Program-made: the position numbers and the translations under genes | Assembly (NCBI GenBank): GCA_017545535.1 | Contig: JAFWMS010000033.1 | Span: forward strand, 1 to 41,888 | Length of the DNA: 41,888 nucleotides | Origin: Clostridia bacterium | GTDB taxonomy: Bacteria > Bacillota > Clostridia > Christensenellales > CAG-138 | Direction of reading: 5' to 3' | Shown: one piece after another, positions 1 to 6,842 of the stretch | How the letters are laid out: every line of letters begins with the position of its first letter | Numbering within the stretch: the stretch's first letter is position 1 | The notes under the pieces: generated by a model | What the model saw: only the letters and a program-made list of their open reading frames with translations | Database searches by the model: none | What the model was told of the DNA's origin: nothing

Positions 1-34
1 TGCCTGTCGGCACCCTTGACAGGCATATGTTTTT
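1..34 (+). terminator. Possible terminator of a gene left of the window
   Basis: The arms TGCCTGTC (1-8) and GACAGGCA (18-25) are perfectly complementary around a 9-nt loop. They are followed by TATGTTTTT. The gap before the T run makes it a weak intrinsic terminator for a plus-strand gene that would end off the left edge. Confidence 0.35.
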
Positions 35-37
35 CTG

Positions 38-78
38 CTAATTTTGAAACAAGGGTGGTGGGCTGCAACCCACCACCC
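38..78 (-). terminator. Terminator after the minus-strand gene pair
   Basis: A perfect 10-bp inverted repeat (53-62 and 69-78) encloses a 6-nt loop CTGCAA. Read on the minus strand it lies just after the stop codon at 90 and is followed by a modest T-rich stretch, so it probably ends transcription of the exonuclease operon. Confidence 0.5.
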
Positions 79-89
79 GCAACAACACT

Positions 90-407
90 TTAGCCTTGTT
101 CTACGCCCGTGAGGCGTTTACACAGAATTTGAGATACTACCTTTCCTACAATAGATACGCTCGCATGTTCTAACAGGTATAATTTGTTTCGCCTTTTCTC
201 ACGTTCTGTGTGAGCTTCTTTTAGCTGCAAATTGGTCTGTATGCAATATGTATCAAAACTCTGTCCACAATCCATCTTAAAACCGAGATTTACCATCAAC
301 TCGGAAAAGTTGCCCACATCTTCCCAAAATGATAAGTTAAGGCTTTTAAATTGATCAAACATTCCCTGATGGTATTTAACATGACTAGCTTGTTCAAAAA
401 AAGTCAT
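90..407 (-). CDS. Hypothetical protein, 105 aa
   Basis: I do not recognise this family. The protein has a central stretch rich in Glu, Arg and Lys and no clear signal peptide or membrane segment. I place the start at the ATG at 407 because it overlaps the stop of the upstream exonuclease gene as ATGA and has AAAGGA about 10 nt upstream. An in-frame start at 458 would overlap the exonuclease by 55 nt. The overlap implies translational coupling, so this protein is probably co-produced with the exonuclease. A 10-bp hairpin follows it. Function unknown. Confidence 0.6.
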   Translation of the reverse strand: MTFFEQASHVKYHQGMFDQFKSLNLSFWEDVGNFSELMVNLGFKMDCGQSFDTYCIQTNLQLKEAHTEREKRRNKLYLLEHASVSIVGKVVSQILCKRLTGVEQG

Positions 408-1027
408 ATCAATTCTATTCCTTTCGTCATTACCCAATTGCGCATATACTGAAAACAATCATTTGTCGTAACAACATCGGACAAAGCTCTATGTGCCTGT
501 TCATTATGAAGATCAAATCGTTCTTCAAGGTCGCATAATCTGTGATGCCGATACTCAGGAAACAGCTTCCGACTTATCCGCATAGTATCAATGAAATCAT
601 TAGAAAAGCCATATCCGAAGCATTCGACACACTTGTCGTACAGAAAGTTTATATCAAAATTCACATTATGGCCTACTACAATACTATCGCCTACAAAGCG
701 GATCAATTGAGAAAGTGCATTTGATATCCGTGGGGAATCCTCTACCATATCGGGAGTAATGCCGGTTAACTGTGTGATGAATGGGTCTATGCCATTAACT
801 GGATGTACAAAGGTTTTGAAAGATTCTGTAATCTTTTGTCCCTGAACTCGCACAGCACCAATTTCGATTATCTCATCCAAATCAGGTCTGAGACCGGTAG
901 TTTCGAGATCAACGACAACGTAGTCTTCTGGGAACTCCAACAGGCTCTTTCCCTTTTCGGGTCGTTTTTTATTCTCTTCTTCACAATCAGGTTCGTACAT
1001 CATCGCTACTTTGCAAATACTTGTCAA
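404..1027 (-). CDS. DnaQ-like DEDDh 3'-5' exonuclease, 207 aa
   Basis: This is a DNA polymerase III epsilon-type exonuclease domain. The acidic motif VVDLETTG gives D40 and E42, the second motif GHNVNFD gives D125, and the third, AHRALSDV, gives H179 and D184, so all DEDDh residues are present. Such enzymes remove nucleotides from DNA 3' ends. As a free-standing protein beside a LexA-like repressor and a Y-family polymerase it could serve repair or replication of the element. The start is uncertain: TTG at 1027, or ATG at 1003 or 1000, none with a strong ribosome binding site. It is divergent from lexA and couples by ATGA to the next gene. Confidence 0.85.
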   Translation of the reverse strand: MTSICKVAMMYEPDCEEENKKRPEKGKSLLEFPEDYVVVDLETTGLRPDLDEIIEIGAVRVQGQKITESFKTFVHPVNGIDPFITQLTGITPDMVEDSPRISNALSQLIRFVGDSIVVGHNVNFDINFLYDKCVECFGYGFSNDFIDTMRISRKLFPEYRHHRLCDLEERFDLHNEQAHRALSDVVTTNDCFQYMRNWVMTKGIELI

Positions 1028-1055
1028 TTATTTTTGTATGTAGTCCAATGATAGG

Positions 1056-1083
1056 ATTGTATCACCTTTTCTGTGTTATTCAA
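1056..1083 (-). promoter_or_regulatory. Promoter for the exonuclease operon
   Basis: On the minus strand, a -35 TTGAAT (1078-1083) and a -10 TACAAT (1056-1061) are separated by 16 bp. They sit about 30 bp upstream of the exonuclease start. Confidence 0.55.
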
Positions 1084-1146
1084 TATCATTAATTGGACAA
1101 TAAACCTATTCCAACGCTCTTTCGCATAGATTGATCATTATTAGTG

Positions 1147-1201
1147 TTGACATTGCTAGTAGAGTATGCTACTATTCTCTCGTAAACGGGCTATATAGCC
1201 C
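1147..1201 (+). promoter_or_regulatory. lexA promoter with two palindromic operator candidates
   Basis: A consensus -35 TTGACA (1147-1152) and -10 TACTAT (1170-1175) are 17 bp apart. TAGTAG (1157-1162) and CTACTA (1169-1174) form a perfect inverted repeat covering the spacer and -10. A second perfect palindrome, GGGCTATATAGCCC (1188-1201), lies between the start of transcription and the lexA ribosome binding site. Neither matches the usual Firmicutes LexA box (CGAACnnnnGTTCG). Both are good candidates for autorepression. Confidence 0.65.
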
Positions 1202-1219
1202 ATTTAGAGGAGAAAGCCA

Positions 1220-1837
1220 ATGCGAACGATGGATCCAAACAAATACTTGCTTGTAGAGAGCTTTATCAACACTTATAAAAACGAGAAAGGGAAAGCTCCT
1301 TCCAGGTATGAGATTGCTGATGGGACTGGGTTGTCGAAATCAACGGTTTCGCGCTATCTTCAGGACATGAGAGAAAAGGGTATCATCGAGTATGAAGGAA
1401 AGCGTGGGTATATCACCCAGCAAGACATGAAGACCCCGCGCACCATTCCGGCGATACCTGTTGTGGGCGATATAGCCTGTGGGTTGCCGTTGTTGGCGGA
1501 GCAGAATATTGAGGAGTATGTGGATCTCCCCATAAGTTGGGTCGGGCGTGGACAGTTCTTTGCCCTCCATGCCAATGGCGATTCCATGAAGGATATTGGG
1601 ATCAGCGATGGAGATATAGTCGTCGTGCGGCAACAGGAGACCGCAGAACCCGGACAGGTGATCGTAGCATTGTTGGATGAGACCTCCGCAACATTGAAGA
1701 GGTACTATCCTCATCCCGATGGGCAAACTGTTGAGCTTCGCCCGGAAAACAGCGCATTTGAGCCACTGATTATTGATCTGAAAGAACGAGCCTTTTCGAT
1801 CCAGGGGATAGCCGTTAAGGTCGTAAAGGACATTTAA
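1220..1837 (+). CDS. lexA: LexA-like self-cleaving repressor, 205 aa
   Basis: The N-terminal winged helix-turn-helix (about residues 8-65, with SRYEIADGTGLSKSTVSRYL) is followed by an S24 peptidase domain. The catalytic serine is S122 in NGDSM and the lysine is K160 in ATLKRY. The scissile bond would be A86-C87 in DIACG, where the classical enzyme has Ala-Gly. In this family DNA damage and RecA filaments trigger self-cleavage and derepression. ATG at 1220 is preceded by AGAGGAG at 7 nt. It heads a co-directional group with a small protein, a UvrX-type polymerase and a YolD-like protein, so it probably controls that cassette and perhaps the whole element. Confidence 0.93.
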   Translation: MRTMDPNKYLLVESFINTYKNEKGKAPSRYEIADGTGLSKSTVSRYLQDMREKGIIEYEGKRGYITQQDMKTPRTIPAIPVVGDIACGLPLLAEQNIEEYVDLPISWVGRGQFFALHANGDSMKDIGISDGDIVVVRQQETAEPGQVIVALLDETSATLKRYYPHPDGQTVELRPENSAFEPLIIDLKERAFSIQGIAVKVVKDI

Positions 1838-1858
1838 TACGGAAAGAGAGAAGTGAAT

Positions 1859-2050
1859 ATGGATAAATGGTTTGGCATTGATGCCCAGGAGCAAGCAATG
1901 CTTGGTTTAAGTCACTGTGAAAGGAAGCATCTGCTTTTTCTGAGGCAAAAGAAGACTTTGGAATTGTTTGTTGAGCGAGGGGCCATATCCCACATCCAGT
2001 ATGAGGCATTATTGAGAGATCTTTGCCAGAGAATGGGGGAGGTCGCATAG
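1859..2050 (+). CDS. Small conserved protein between lexA and the Y-family polymerase, 63 aa
   Basis: A short, charged, probably helical protein (starts MDKWFGID, with RKHLLFLRQKKTLELF in the middle). It has no named domain that I recognise. The purine-rich AGAGAG 8 nt upstream favours ATG at 1859 over GTG at 1853. It lies 21 nt after lexA and 18 nt before the polymerase gene, so it is part of the same transcript and may be an accessory factor of the SOS polymerase; that role is inference. Confidence 0.65.
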   Translation: MDKWFGIDAQEQAMLGLSHCERKHLLFLRQKKTLELFVERGAISHIQYEALLRDLCQRMGEVA

Positions 2051-2068
2051 GATAAAGGAGAGGTAGAG

Positions 2069-3382
2069 GTGGAAGCAAAGCAGCAGCGGTCATATCTATG
2101 CATTGACGGAAAGTGTTTCTATGCCTCGGTAGAGTGTGCTGAGAGAGGGCTAAATCCGTTTGAGACCAACCTGGTTGTTGCAGATCCTGGTCGTGGTAAA
2201 AACACATTGTGCCTGGCTATTTCCCCTCACTTGAAGACGCTGGGTGTCAAGAACCGCTGCCGCCTTTCCGACATCCCAGGAAATATCAAATACGAGATCG
2301 CCTTGCCCCGGATGCAGCTATATGTGGATTACTGTGCTGATATATACTCGATCTACTTGGACTATATCGCTCCGGAAGACATCCATGTGTATTCCATCGA
2401 TGAGGCTTTTATAGACATCACCAGCTATTTGGTGACTTATCATACTGACGCAAAAAGCTTTGCTCGGATGCTGATGAACGAGATCGCCAATAAGCTCCAT
2501 GTTCCAACGACTGCCGGGATCGGGACCAATCTGTATCTGGCGAAGATCGCTTTGGACATAACCGCCAAACACGCAAAGGATCACATGGGCTATTTGGATG
2601 AAGAGCTATATCGGGCTATGCTATGGGACCATATGCCCTTAACCGATTTTTGGGGAGTCGGACGCGGAAAGGTAAATCGCCTGAGCCATTACGGTATCTT
2701 CACCATGCGGGATATTGCAAACGCTGATCCCGATCTCCTTTACAGGATTTTCGGGATCGACGCAGAGCTTCTGATCGACCACGCCTGGGGGCGGGAAACC
2801 TGTCTCATGGAGGACATCAAGAACTATCGGAGCAAGAGCCATTCGGTATCCTTTTCGCAGATCCTCCCACGGGACTATGAGTATGAGGAAGCCGCCGTTG
2901 TCATGGCGGAAATGGCCATTCATGGCTGTCTCGAACTATATAAGCGCCATGTGATCACCAACAAGGTATGGATCGGCGTCGGATACTCCCGTACAGAGAT
3001 GTTACCAGGTGTGCAAGGTTCCATCAAATTGCAGTGTGCGACCCAGTTATCCTCTATCATCGAACCGGCTGTAAAGCAGAAGTTTCGGGAGATCGTAGCC
3101 AGGGGGATACCGATACGGAACCTGGCCATCGCCTTTTGCGACACCCGTGACGAGGGGTGCGAGGGCTACGACCTGTTTACCGATTGGGCGAAGGTGGATA
3201 AAGAGAAAGCTGCTGAACGGGCAGCGTTGGAAATACGGGACCGATTCGGCAAAAACGCATTGCTGCGTGGGATCAATCTGAAAACCGAAGGAACACAGCG
3301 GGAACGGAACACGTTTATCGGAGGTCACAGAGCCGGCTATGATGATGCGAGAGCAACGGGCGAAACAATTCGCCATCTTTGA
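2069..3382 (+). CDS. Y-family DNA polymerase, UvrX/UmuC type, 437 aa
   Basis: A translesion polymerase. The first catalytic aspartate is D13 in CIDGKCFYASVE, and the second motif VYSIDEAFIDIT supplies D111 and E112. The palm, fingers, thumb and little-finger regions follow over the normal length, and the C-terminal IGGHRAGYDDA tail is typical of UvrX-like proteins of Gram-positive mobile elements. These enzymes copy past damaged bases at the cost of fidelity. GTG at 2069 follows AAAGGAG at 8 nt. It overlaps the YolD-like gene by 44 nt and lies behind lexA, so DNA damage would be expected to induce it. Confidence 0.93.
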   Translation: MEAKQQRSYLCIDGKCFYASVECAERGLNPFETNLVVADPGRGKNTLCLAISPHLKTLGVKNRCRLSDIPGNIKYEIALPRMQLYVDYCADIYSIYLDYIAPEDIHVYSIDEAFIDITSYLVTYHTDAKSFARMLMNEIANKLHVPTTAGIGTNLYLAKIALDITAKHAKDHMGYLDEELYRAMLWDHMPLTDFWGVGRGKVNRLSHYGIFTMRDIANADPDLLYRIFGIDAELLIDHAWGRETCLMEDIKNYRSKSHSVSFSQILPRDYEYEEAAVVMAEMAIHGCLELYKRHVITNKVWIGVGYSRTEMLPGVQGSIKLQCATQLSSIIEPAVKQKFREIVARGIPIRNLAIAFCDTRDEGCEGYDLFTDWAKVDKEKAAERAALEIRDRFGKNALLRGINLKTEGTQRERNTFIGGHRAGYDDARATGETIRHL

Positions 3383-3659
3383 CGCCATGAAGGGGCTGTC
3401 GGAGGCTTTACGGGAGCGTGAGGAACGACATTCACGGGTCCAAAAACACGGAATATCAGAGGAGGACCAGGAGAGGATCTCGGAAACTCTTATGTATATG
3501 GAGAAAGGGTCCAAGGTGTTCATCCGTTATTATGCCGATTTCCATGAATGGGAGAGAGAGGGCATCGTTACGGAGATCAATCGCCCATATCGCTTCTTCC
3601 GGATCGACGATGAGAAGATCCCTTTTGAGGATCTATACGATGTTCAGGTCATTGGATGA
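3339..3659 (+). CDS. YolD-like family protein, 106 aa
   Basis: The protein has the YolD pattern: an N-terminal KQFAIFDAMKGL helix, a long charged helix, and a C-terminal small beta domain ending YRFFRIDDEKIPFEDLYDV. YolD proteins are commonly encoded immediately after UvrX-type polymerases and are thought to act with them. The gene overlaps the 3' end of the polymerase gene, and three consecutive ATGs (3339, 3342, 3345) could serve as start; GGAGGT lies at 3320-3325. Confidence 0.85.
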   Translation: MMMREQRAKQFAIFDAMKGLSEALREREERHSRVQKHGISEEDQERISETLMYMEKGSKVFIRYYADFHEWEREGIVTEINRPYRFFRIDDEKIPFEDLYDVQVIG

Positions 3660-3698
3660 GAGTAGTATAGAAGACGACGGATAACAAGGAGAACTCAA

Positions 3699-5468
3699 AT
3701 GAGTATTGTGCCCGTGCAGGCTATTGATACAGTCCAACCGCGCTGGGATAGCAGCAAAGCACCATCTTTCTCTGCGCTGGTGAAAGAACGTTTTGCCCTT
3801 GATATTTATAAAGCGGCAAAGAAATATAGCGAAACCCAGGGTGTGGAGTTTCTGTCAGCCAGCCTGGGCAGGATCACAGTAACCAATTTTAAGATTGCGT
3901 CAGCACAGCTGGATTTCGAGGTGCTTTGCTTTGCCTCTCTTACGGATAATGGGGAGAGACATGATGTTACGTTGCTCATGAGTTGCATTTGCAGCCTGAA
4001 TGATGACTTTTCCAGGATACACGTCGACAGTACCGTTCCTTGTCCAAAAAATCACAGGACCAAGCCAGGCCTGCCGGATGACCTGGTGCCGATTATTCAA
4101 AAGAAAAACCTGGACCAGGTCGCAATCAACATTTTGAACGCACTACATATTTGTCCCAACAACGGAACCATGCCCGTGAACGGAGTGGCGGTTGCAAAAA
4201 GCCTGGGTCTGCACGTTGAGAAATGCGAGTTTGATCCGCGTGAAAACGTGTTCGGGAAGGTATTTTTCGATGATGCGATGACCGTCGTAAAGGATAGCAA
4301 TACCGGTCTTGCCGCGATAAAACCGATAAAGAAGGGTACGATCCTGGTGAATGAATCCCCCTTCGGTTGCACCGATTCGCATATTCTCAACAATACTATT
4401 CTTCACGAGTGCGTCCATTGGTTGCTCCATCGGCCTGCATTTCAGCTAGCAAAGGTTTGGAATAAGGAGTATGCGGCGACGGCTTGTCGCAAGCTGAAGA
4501 TCGACAGCTCCACACATAAATGGACATCACTTGAGCGAATGGAATGGCAGGCTAATTCTTTAGCGCCTCGCCTGCTAATGCCGGATTGGGTGACCAAGTT
4601 CATAGCAAACGAATGGCTGTCACGATATGAGCAGCTTTCTTCAAACCTGCGCATGGAGAGGACGATAGATCAACTTTGTCGTTTTTTTGATGTATCACGG
4701 CAAATGGCAAAGATCCGCATGAAGGAAATCGGCTTTGAAGGCATGGAAGGAGCATTTGCTTATTATGAAATAAGACGGCACAGCATTAGTTTTGAAAATG
4801 CGGTGCGAGAAGCCTCTCGAAACCCACTTTTTTGGAAAGCGATTGCCTCCGGATTCTATACCTATGTAGAAAGCTGTTTTGTCGTCCGGGATAGGAAATA
4901 CATATATCGGGACCAAGATGGTGTATTGCGGCTGACCACTTATGCCAAAAGCCACCCGGATGAGTGCTGCCTATCATTCGTTTTCCAAAGGTCTACCCAA
5001 AGCATACCAAATGGTATGCTCAGAAATCGACTGAATGACGAAGTCTTTATTGCAGGAAGCGATCTTTCTCCGAAACAATTTGAAAGGAGTACCAAAGCCA
5101 TTGCTGCTATTTCCAAGTCGCTTCCGAACAGCTTTGCAGACACGCTTGCAGCGCATATGAAGCGAAAGGGAATATCGGTCGAACAGTTAGAAGAAAGCAG
5201 TTTTGTTTCGGATAGGCAAATTGTTAGGTATCGAAATGAAGAAAACCCTTATATCTCCTTGCAGTCGGTCATCTGTCTTTGCGTTGGCATGAGACTGCAC
5301 CCGGTTTTTGCCTTTGACCTCATCAGGAAAGCTGGGTTCTCATTAAATGATTCTATAGAGCATACTGCTTACAAAATCATCTTAACCAGCATGACAACCA
5401 ACTCTGTTCGTGAATGCAATGATTATCTGAGACAAATGGGTATAAATCCTATCGGTAGAGAAGAGTGA
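3699..5468 (+). CDS. ImmA/IrrE-family metallopeptidase with long C-terminal region, 589 aa
   Basis: The zinc motif HECVH (H236, E237, H240) and the downstream EWQANSLAPRLLMP segment with E282 are the hallmark of the ImmA/IrrE (DUF955) peptidase family. Such enzymes relieve repression by cleaving a partner repressor, as ImmA does to ImmR in ICEBs1. About 230 residues precede the zinc site and about 300 follow, including a segment near residues 475-560 that could form a helix-turn-helix. This is much longer than ImmA itself. The ribosome binding site AAGGAGA precedes ATG 3699. Its position after the LexA/polymerase cassette suggests a second, protease-based route to switching the element; the substrate is unknown. 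Confidence 0.82.
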   Translation: MSIVPVQAIDTVQPRWDSSKAPSFSALVKERFALDIYKAAKKYSETQGVEFLSASLGRITVTNFKIASAQLDFEVLCFASLTDNGERHDVTLLMSCICSLNDDFSRIHVDSTVPCPKNHRTKPGLPDDLVPIIQKKNLDQVAINILNALHICPNNGTMPVNGVAVAKSLGLHVEKCEFDPRENVFGKVFFDDAMTVVKDSNTGLAAIKPIKKGTILVNESPFGCTDSHILNNTILHECVHWLLHRPAFQLAKVWNKEYAATACRKLKIDSSTHKWTSLERMEWQANSLAPRLLMPDWVTKFIANEWLSRYEQLSSNLRMERTIDQLCRFFDVSRQMAKIRMKEIGFEGMEGAFAYYEIRRHSISFENAVREASRNPLFWKAIASGFYTYVESCFVVRDRKYIYRDQDGVLRLTTYAKSHPDECCLSFVFQRSTQSIPNGMLRNRLNDEVFIAGSDLSPKQFERSTKAIAAISKSLPNSFADTLAAHMKRKGISVEQLEESSFVSDRQIVRYRNEENPYISLQSVICLCVGMRLHPVFAFDLIRKAGFSLNDSIEHTAYKIILTSMTTNSVRECNDYLRQMGINPIGREE

Positions 5469-5504
5469 TACAATACCGCATCAATTAAGAACTGAAAAAG
5501 GATA

Positions 5505-5537
5505 ACCCATCATCTGCTAAAGTGATGGGTCTTTTTG
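5505..5537 (+). terminator. Terminator after the metallopeptidase gene
   Basis: ACCCATCA (5505-5512) pairs perfectly with TGATGGGT (5523-5530) around a 10-nt loop and is followed by CTTTTTG. This is a standard intrinsic terminator closing the lexA-to-peptidase region. Confidence 0.85.
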
Positions 5538-5561
5538 TGTTGCAACAATAAAAAAGGAGTT

Positions 5562-5665
5562 AAAAATCGAAAAGCGACACGCCATAAAATGGCGTGCGAT
5601 TTTTGCCTATATATCTGACTTTTTTAGAAATAACAATGCAAAAAGCTGCGAAATCACGCCATTTT
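5562..5665 (+). promoter_or_regulatory. Attenuator-like RNA: terminator hairpin with a competing pairing partner
   Basis: CACGCCAT (5578-5585) pairs with ATGGCGTG (5589-5596) around AAA. An outer pairing, AAAAATCG (5562-5569) with CGATTTTT (5597-5604), ends the structure in a T run, so it can act as a terminator. The right arm with its flank (5586-5596) is also perfectly complementary over 11 nt to 5655-5665 (CACGCCATTTT). The two pairings are mutually exclusive, as in an attenuator or riboswitch. No protein-coding ORF that I trust lies here. Confidence 0.5.
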
Positions 5666-5707
5666 CTGTCGTGGTAAAAGCATCTCCTGTGCATTAACAT
5701 TGTCCCC

Positions 5708-5726
5708 GTGAGGTAGGAAACCTCAC
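5708..5726 (+). other. Hairpin in the parAB leader
   Basis: GTGAGGT (5708-5714) and ACCTCAC (5720-5726) form a perfect 7-bp stem with a 5-nt loop. It lies between the attenuator-like element and the long-range helix. It has no T run and so is not a terminator by itself. Confidence 0.45.
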
Positions 5727-5743
5727 AGAAAACCAAAGATCCC

Positions 5744-5854
5744 AAGCCGGATGCATACGGCAGCGGATGTTCAAAGAAGATCGAGGACTTGTCCAAACGG
5801 ATAGAGCCCAGATCAGTCAAAGAACACCCTTCTGTCAGTGCATCCGGCTTTTTT
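5744..5854 (+). ncRNA. Structured leader element or small RNA closed by a 12-bp helix and T run
   Basis: AAGCCGGATGCA (5744-5755) is perfectly complementary to TGCATCCGGCTT (5839-5850), and six T residues follow at 5849-5854. The 83 nt enclosed contain further short complementary segments (for example TGTTC with GAACA, and GATC with GATC). The whole could be a ~110-nt structured RNA ending in its own terminator, or a conditional terminator of the parAB operon. I do not recognise a known riboswitch class. Confidence 0.45.
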
Positions 5855-5885
5855 CGTTGTCGGACGGCAGGCGAAAGCGGATCGA

Positions 5886-5920
5886 GGGCTCCTTGACAAC
5901 TGAATACCCAGATCGGGTAA
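5886..5920 (+). promoter_or_regulatory. boxA-like sequence followed by a small hairpin
   Basis: GGCTCCTTGACAACTGAATA resembles the boxA-containing antitermination signals found in rRNA leaders and spacers of Firmicutes (core TGCTCTTTGA plus AAAACTGAATA). It is followed by TACCC (5905-5909) paired with GGGTA (5915-5919). It lies just downstream of two terminator-like structures. Read as a promoter instead, TTGACA at 5893-5898 has no good -10 at the right distance. Confidence 0.35.
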
Positions 5921-5960
5921 CAGCAGAATGATACTTCCGCCTTGAACGCGTCACAGCATT

Positions 5961-6020
5961 GGGCGGCCCGGCCGGGAGGCGGGGGTCCGAGAGGACATGC
6001 GCGAGGACGGCGGCCTGAGA
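5961..6020 (+). other. G+C-rich structured block upstream of parA
   Basis: This stretch contains the palindrome CCCGGCCGGG (5967-5976) and a stem GTCC/GGAC closed by a GAGA tetraloop (5985-5996). It is far richer in G+C than the preceding leader. It completes the 5469-6059 interval, which otherwise contains no gene I can support. Confidence 0.4.
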
Positions 6021-6059
6021 TGGAAACAACCAATCATTTTTACTGGAAAGGCAAAGAAA

Positions 6060-6842
6060 ATGGCTAAAGTAATCGCAATCGTAAATCAGAAGGGTGGCGT
6101 CGGAAAGACGACCACAACGATCAACCTCGGTGCGTGTTTTGCCCGGAAGGGTGAGCGAGTTCTGCTGATCGACATGGACGGTCAGGGCAATATGAGCCGT
6201 GGCCTGGGCTGCAAGGTCAAGCGCAGCCAGTATACGATCCGCCATGCACTGGTGGATATTTTGAACGGCACTGATGTCGATCCCATGAAGGGGATCGTTC
6301 CCGCTAAATTCGATCCGCTGTATATCATGCCTGCAAACAAGCAGTTGTCAGCCTTTGGGAGTTCCTTGAAGAGTGAGCCGGAGGCCCCGTATCTTCTTCG
6401 TGCATATGTGGAGAGGCTGCAATGGAGCTTCGATCATATCCTGATCGACTGCTCTCCCAGCCTGGGTGTTCTGACGCAGAACGCCCTGGTCGCTTCCCAC
6501 AGCGTCATGATTCCGGTGGACCCGGAGTTCTTCGGCGTGGAAGGCGTGGAACAGATCACCTCGACCATGAACGATGTTCAGCGGAAGATGAACCCGGAAC
6601 TGTATCTGGAAGGTATCGTGATCGTCAAGCGGAACAATGTGTCCATCGCAAAGCGCACCAACGCCGAAAACCTTCGGCTGCGGTATGGCGACAAGGTGTA
6701 CAAAACCGAGCTGCCGTCCTCAGTGAAAGCCTCCGAGGCTCATGCGCATGGCATGAGCCTTATCAAGTATATGTCCTGGAACCATCTTGCAAGAGCCTAC
6801 GACGCATTAGCAAACGAGGTGCTTGCCAATGAACAGCAGTGA
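6060..6842 (+). CDS. parA: ParA-family partition ATPase, 260 aa
   Basis: The deviant Walker A motif KGGVGKT (residues 11-17), the motif LLIDMDGQGN (around residues 36-43) and the ILIDCSPSLGVLT segment identify a ParA/Soj-type ATPase. With ParB it would segregate or stabilise the excised circular form. ATG at 6060 has GGAAAGG 8 nt upstream and matches the family N-terminus; an ORF extension to 5997 runs into the structured leader and is not credible. parB overlaps its 3' end by 14 nt. Confidence 0.95.
   Translation: MAKVIAIVNQKGGVGKTTTTINLGACFARKGERVLLIDMDGQGNMSRGLGCKVKRSQYTIRHALVDILNGTDVDPMKGIVPAKFDPLYIMPANKQLSAFGSSLKSEPEAPYLLRAYVERLQWSFDHILIDCSPSLGVLTQNALVASHSVMIPVDPEFFGVEGVEQITSTMNDVQRKMNPELYLEGIVIVKRNNVSIAKRTNAENLRLRYGDKVYKTELPSSVKASEAHAHGMSLIKYMSWNHLARAYDALANEVLANEQQ

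Noticed and set aside
5560..6245. Minus-strand frames of 157 and 136 codons across the parAB leader
   Set aside because: Composition follows the structured leader; no ribosome binding site, and one runs into parA antisense.
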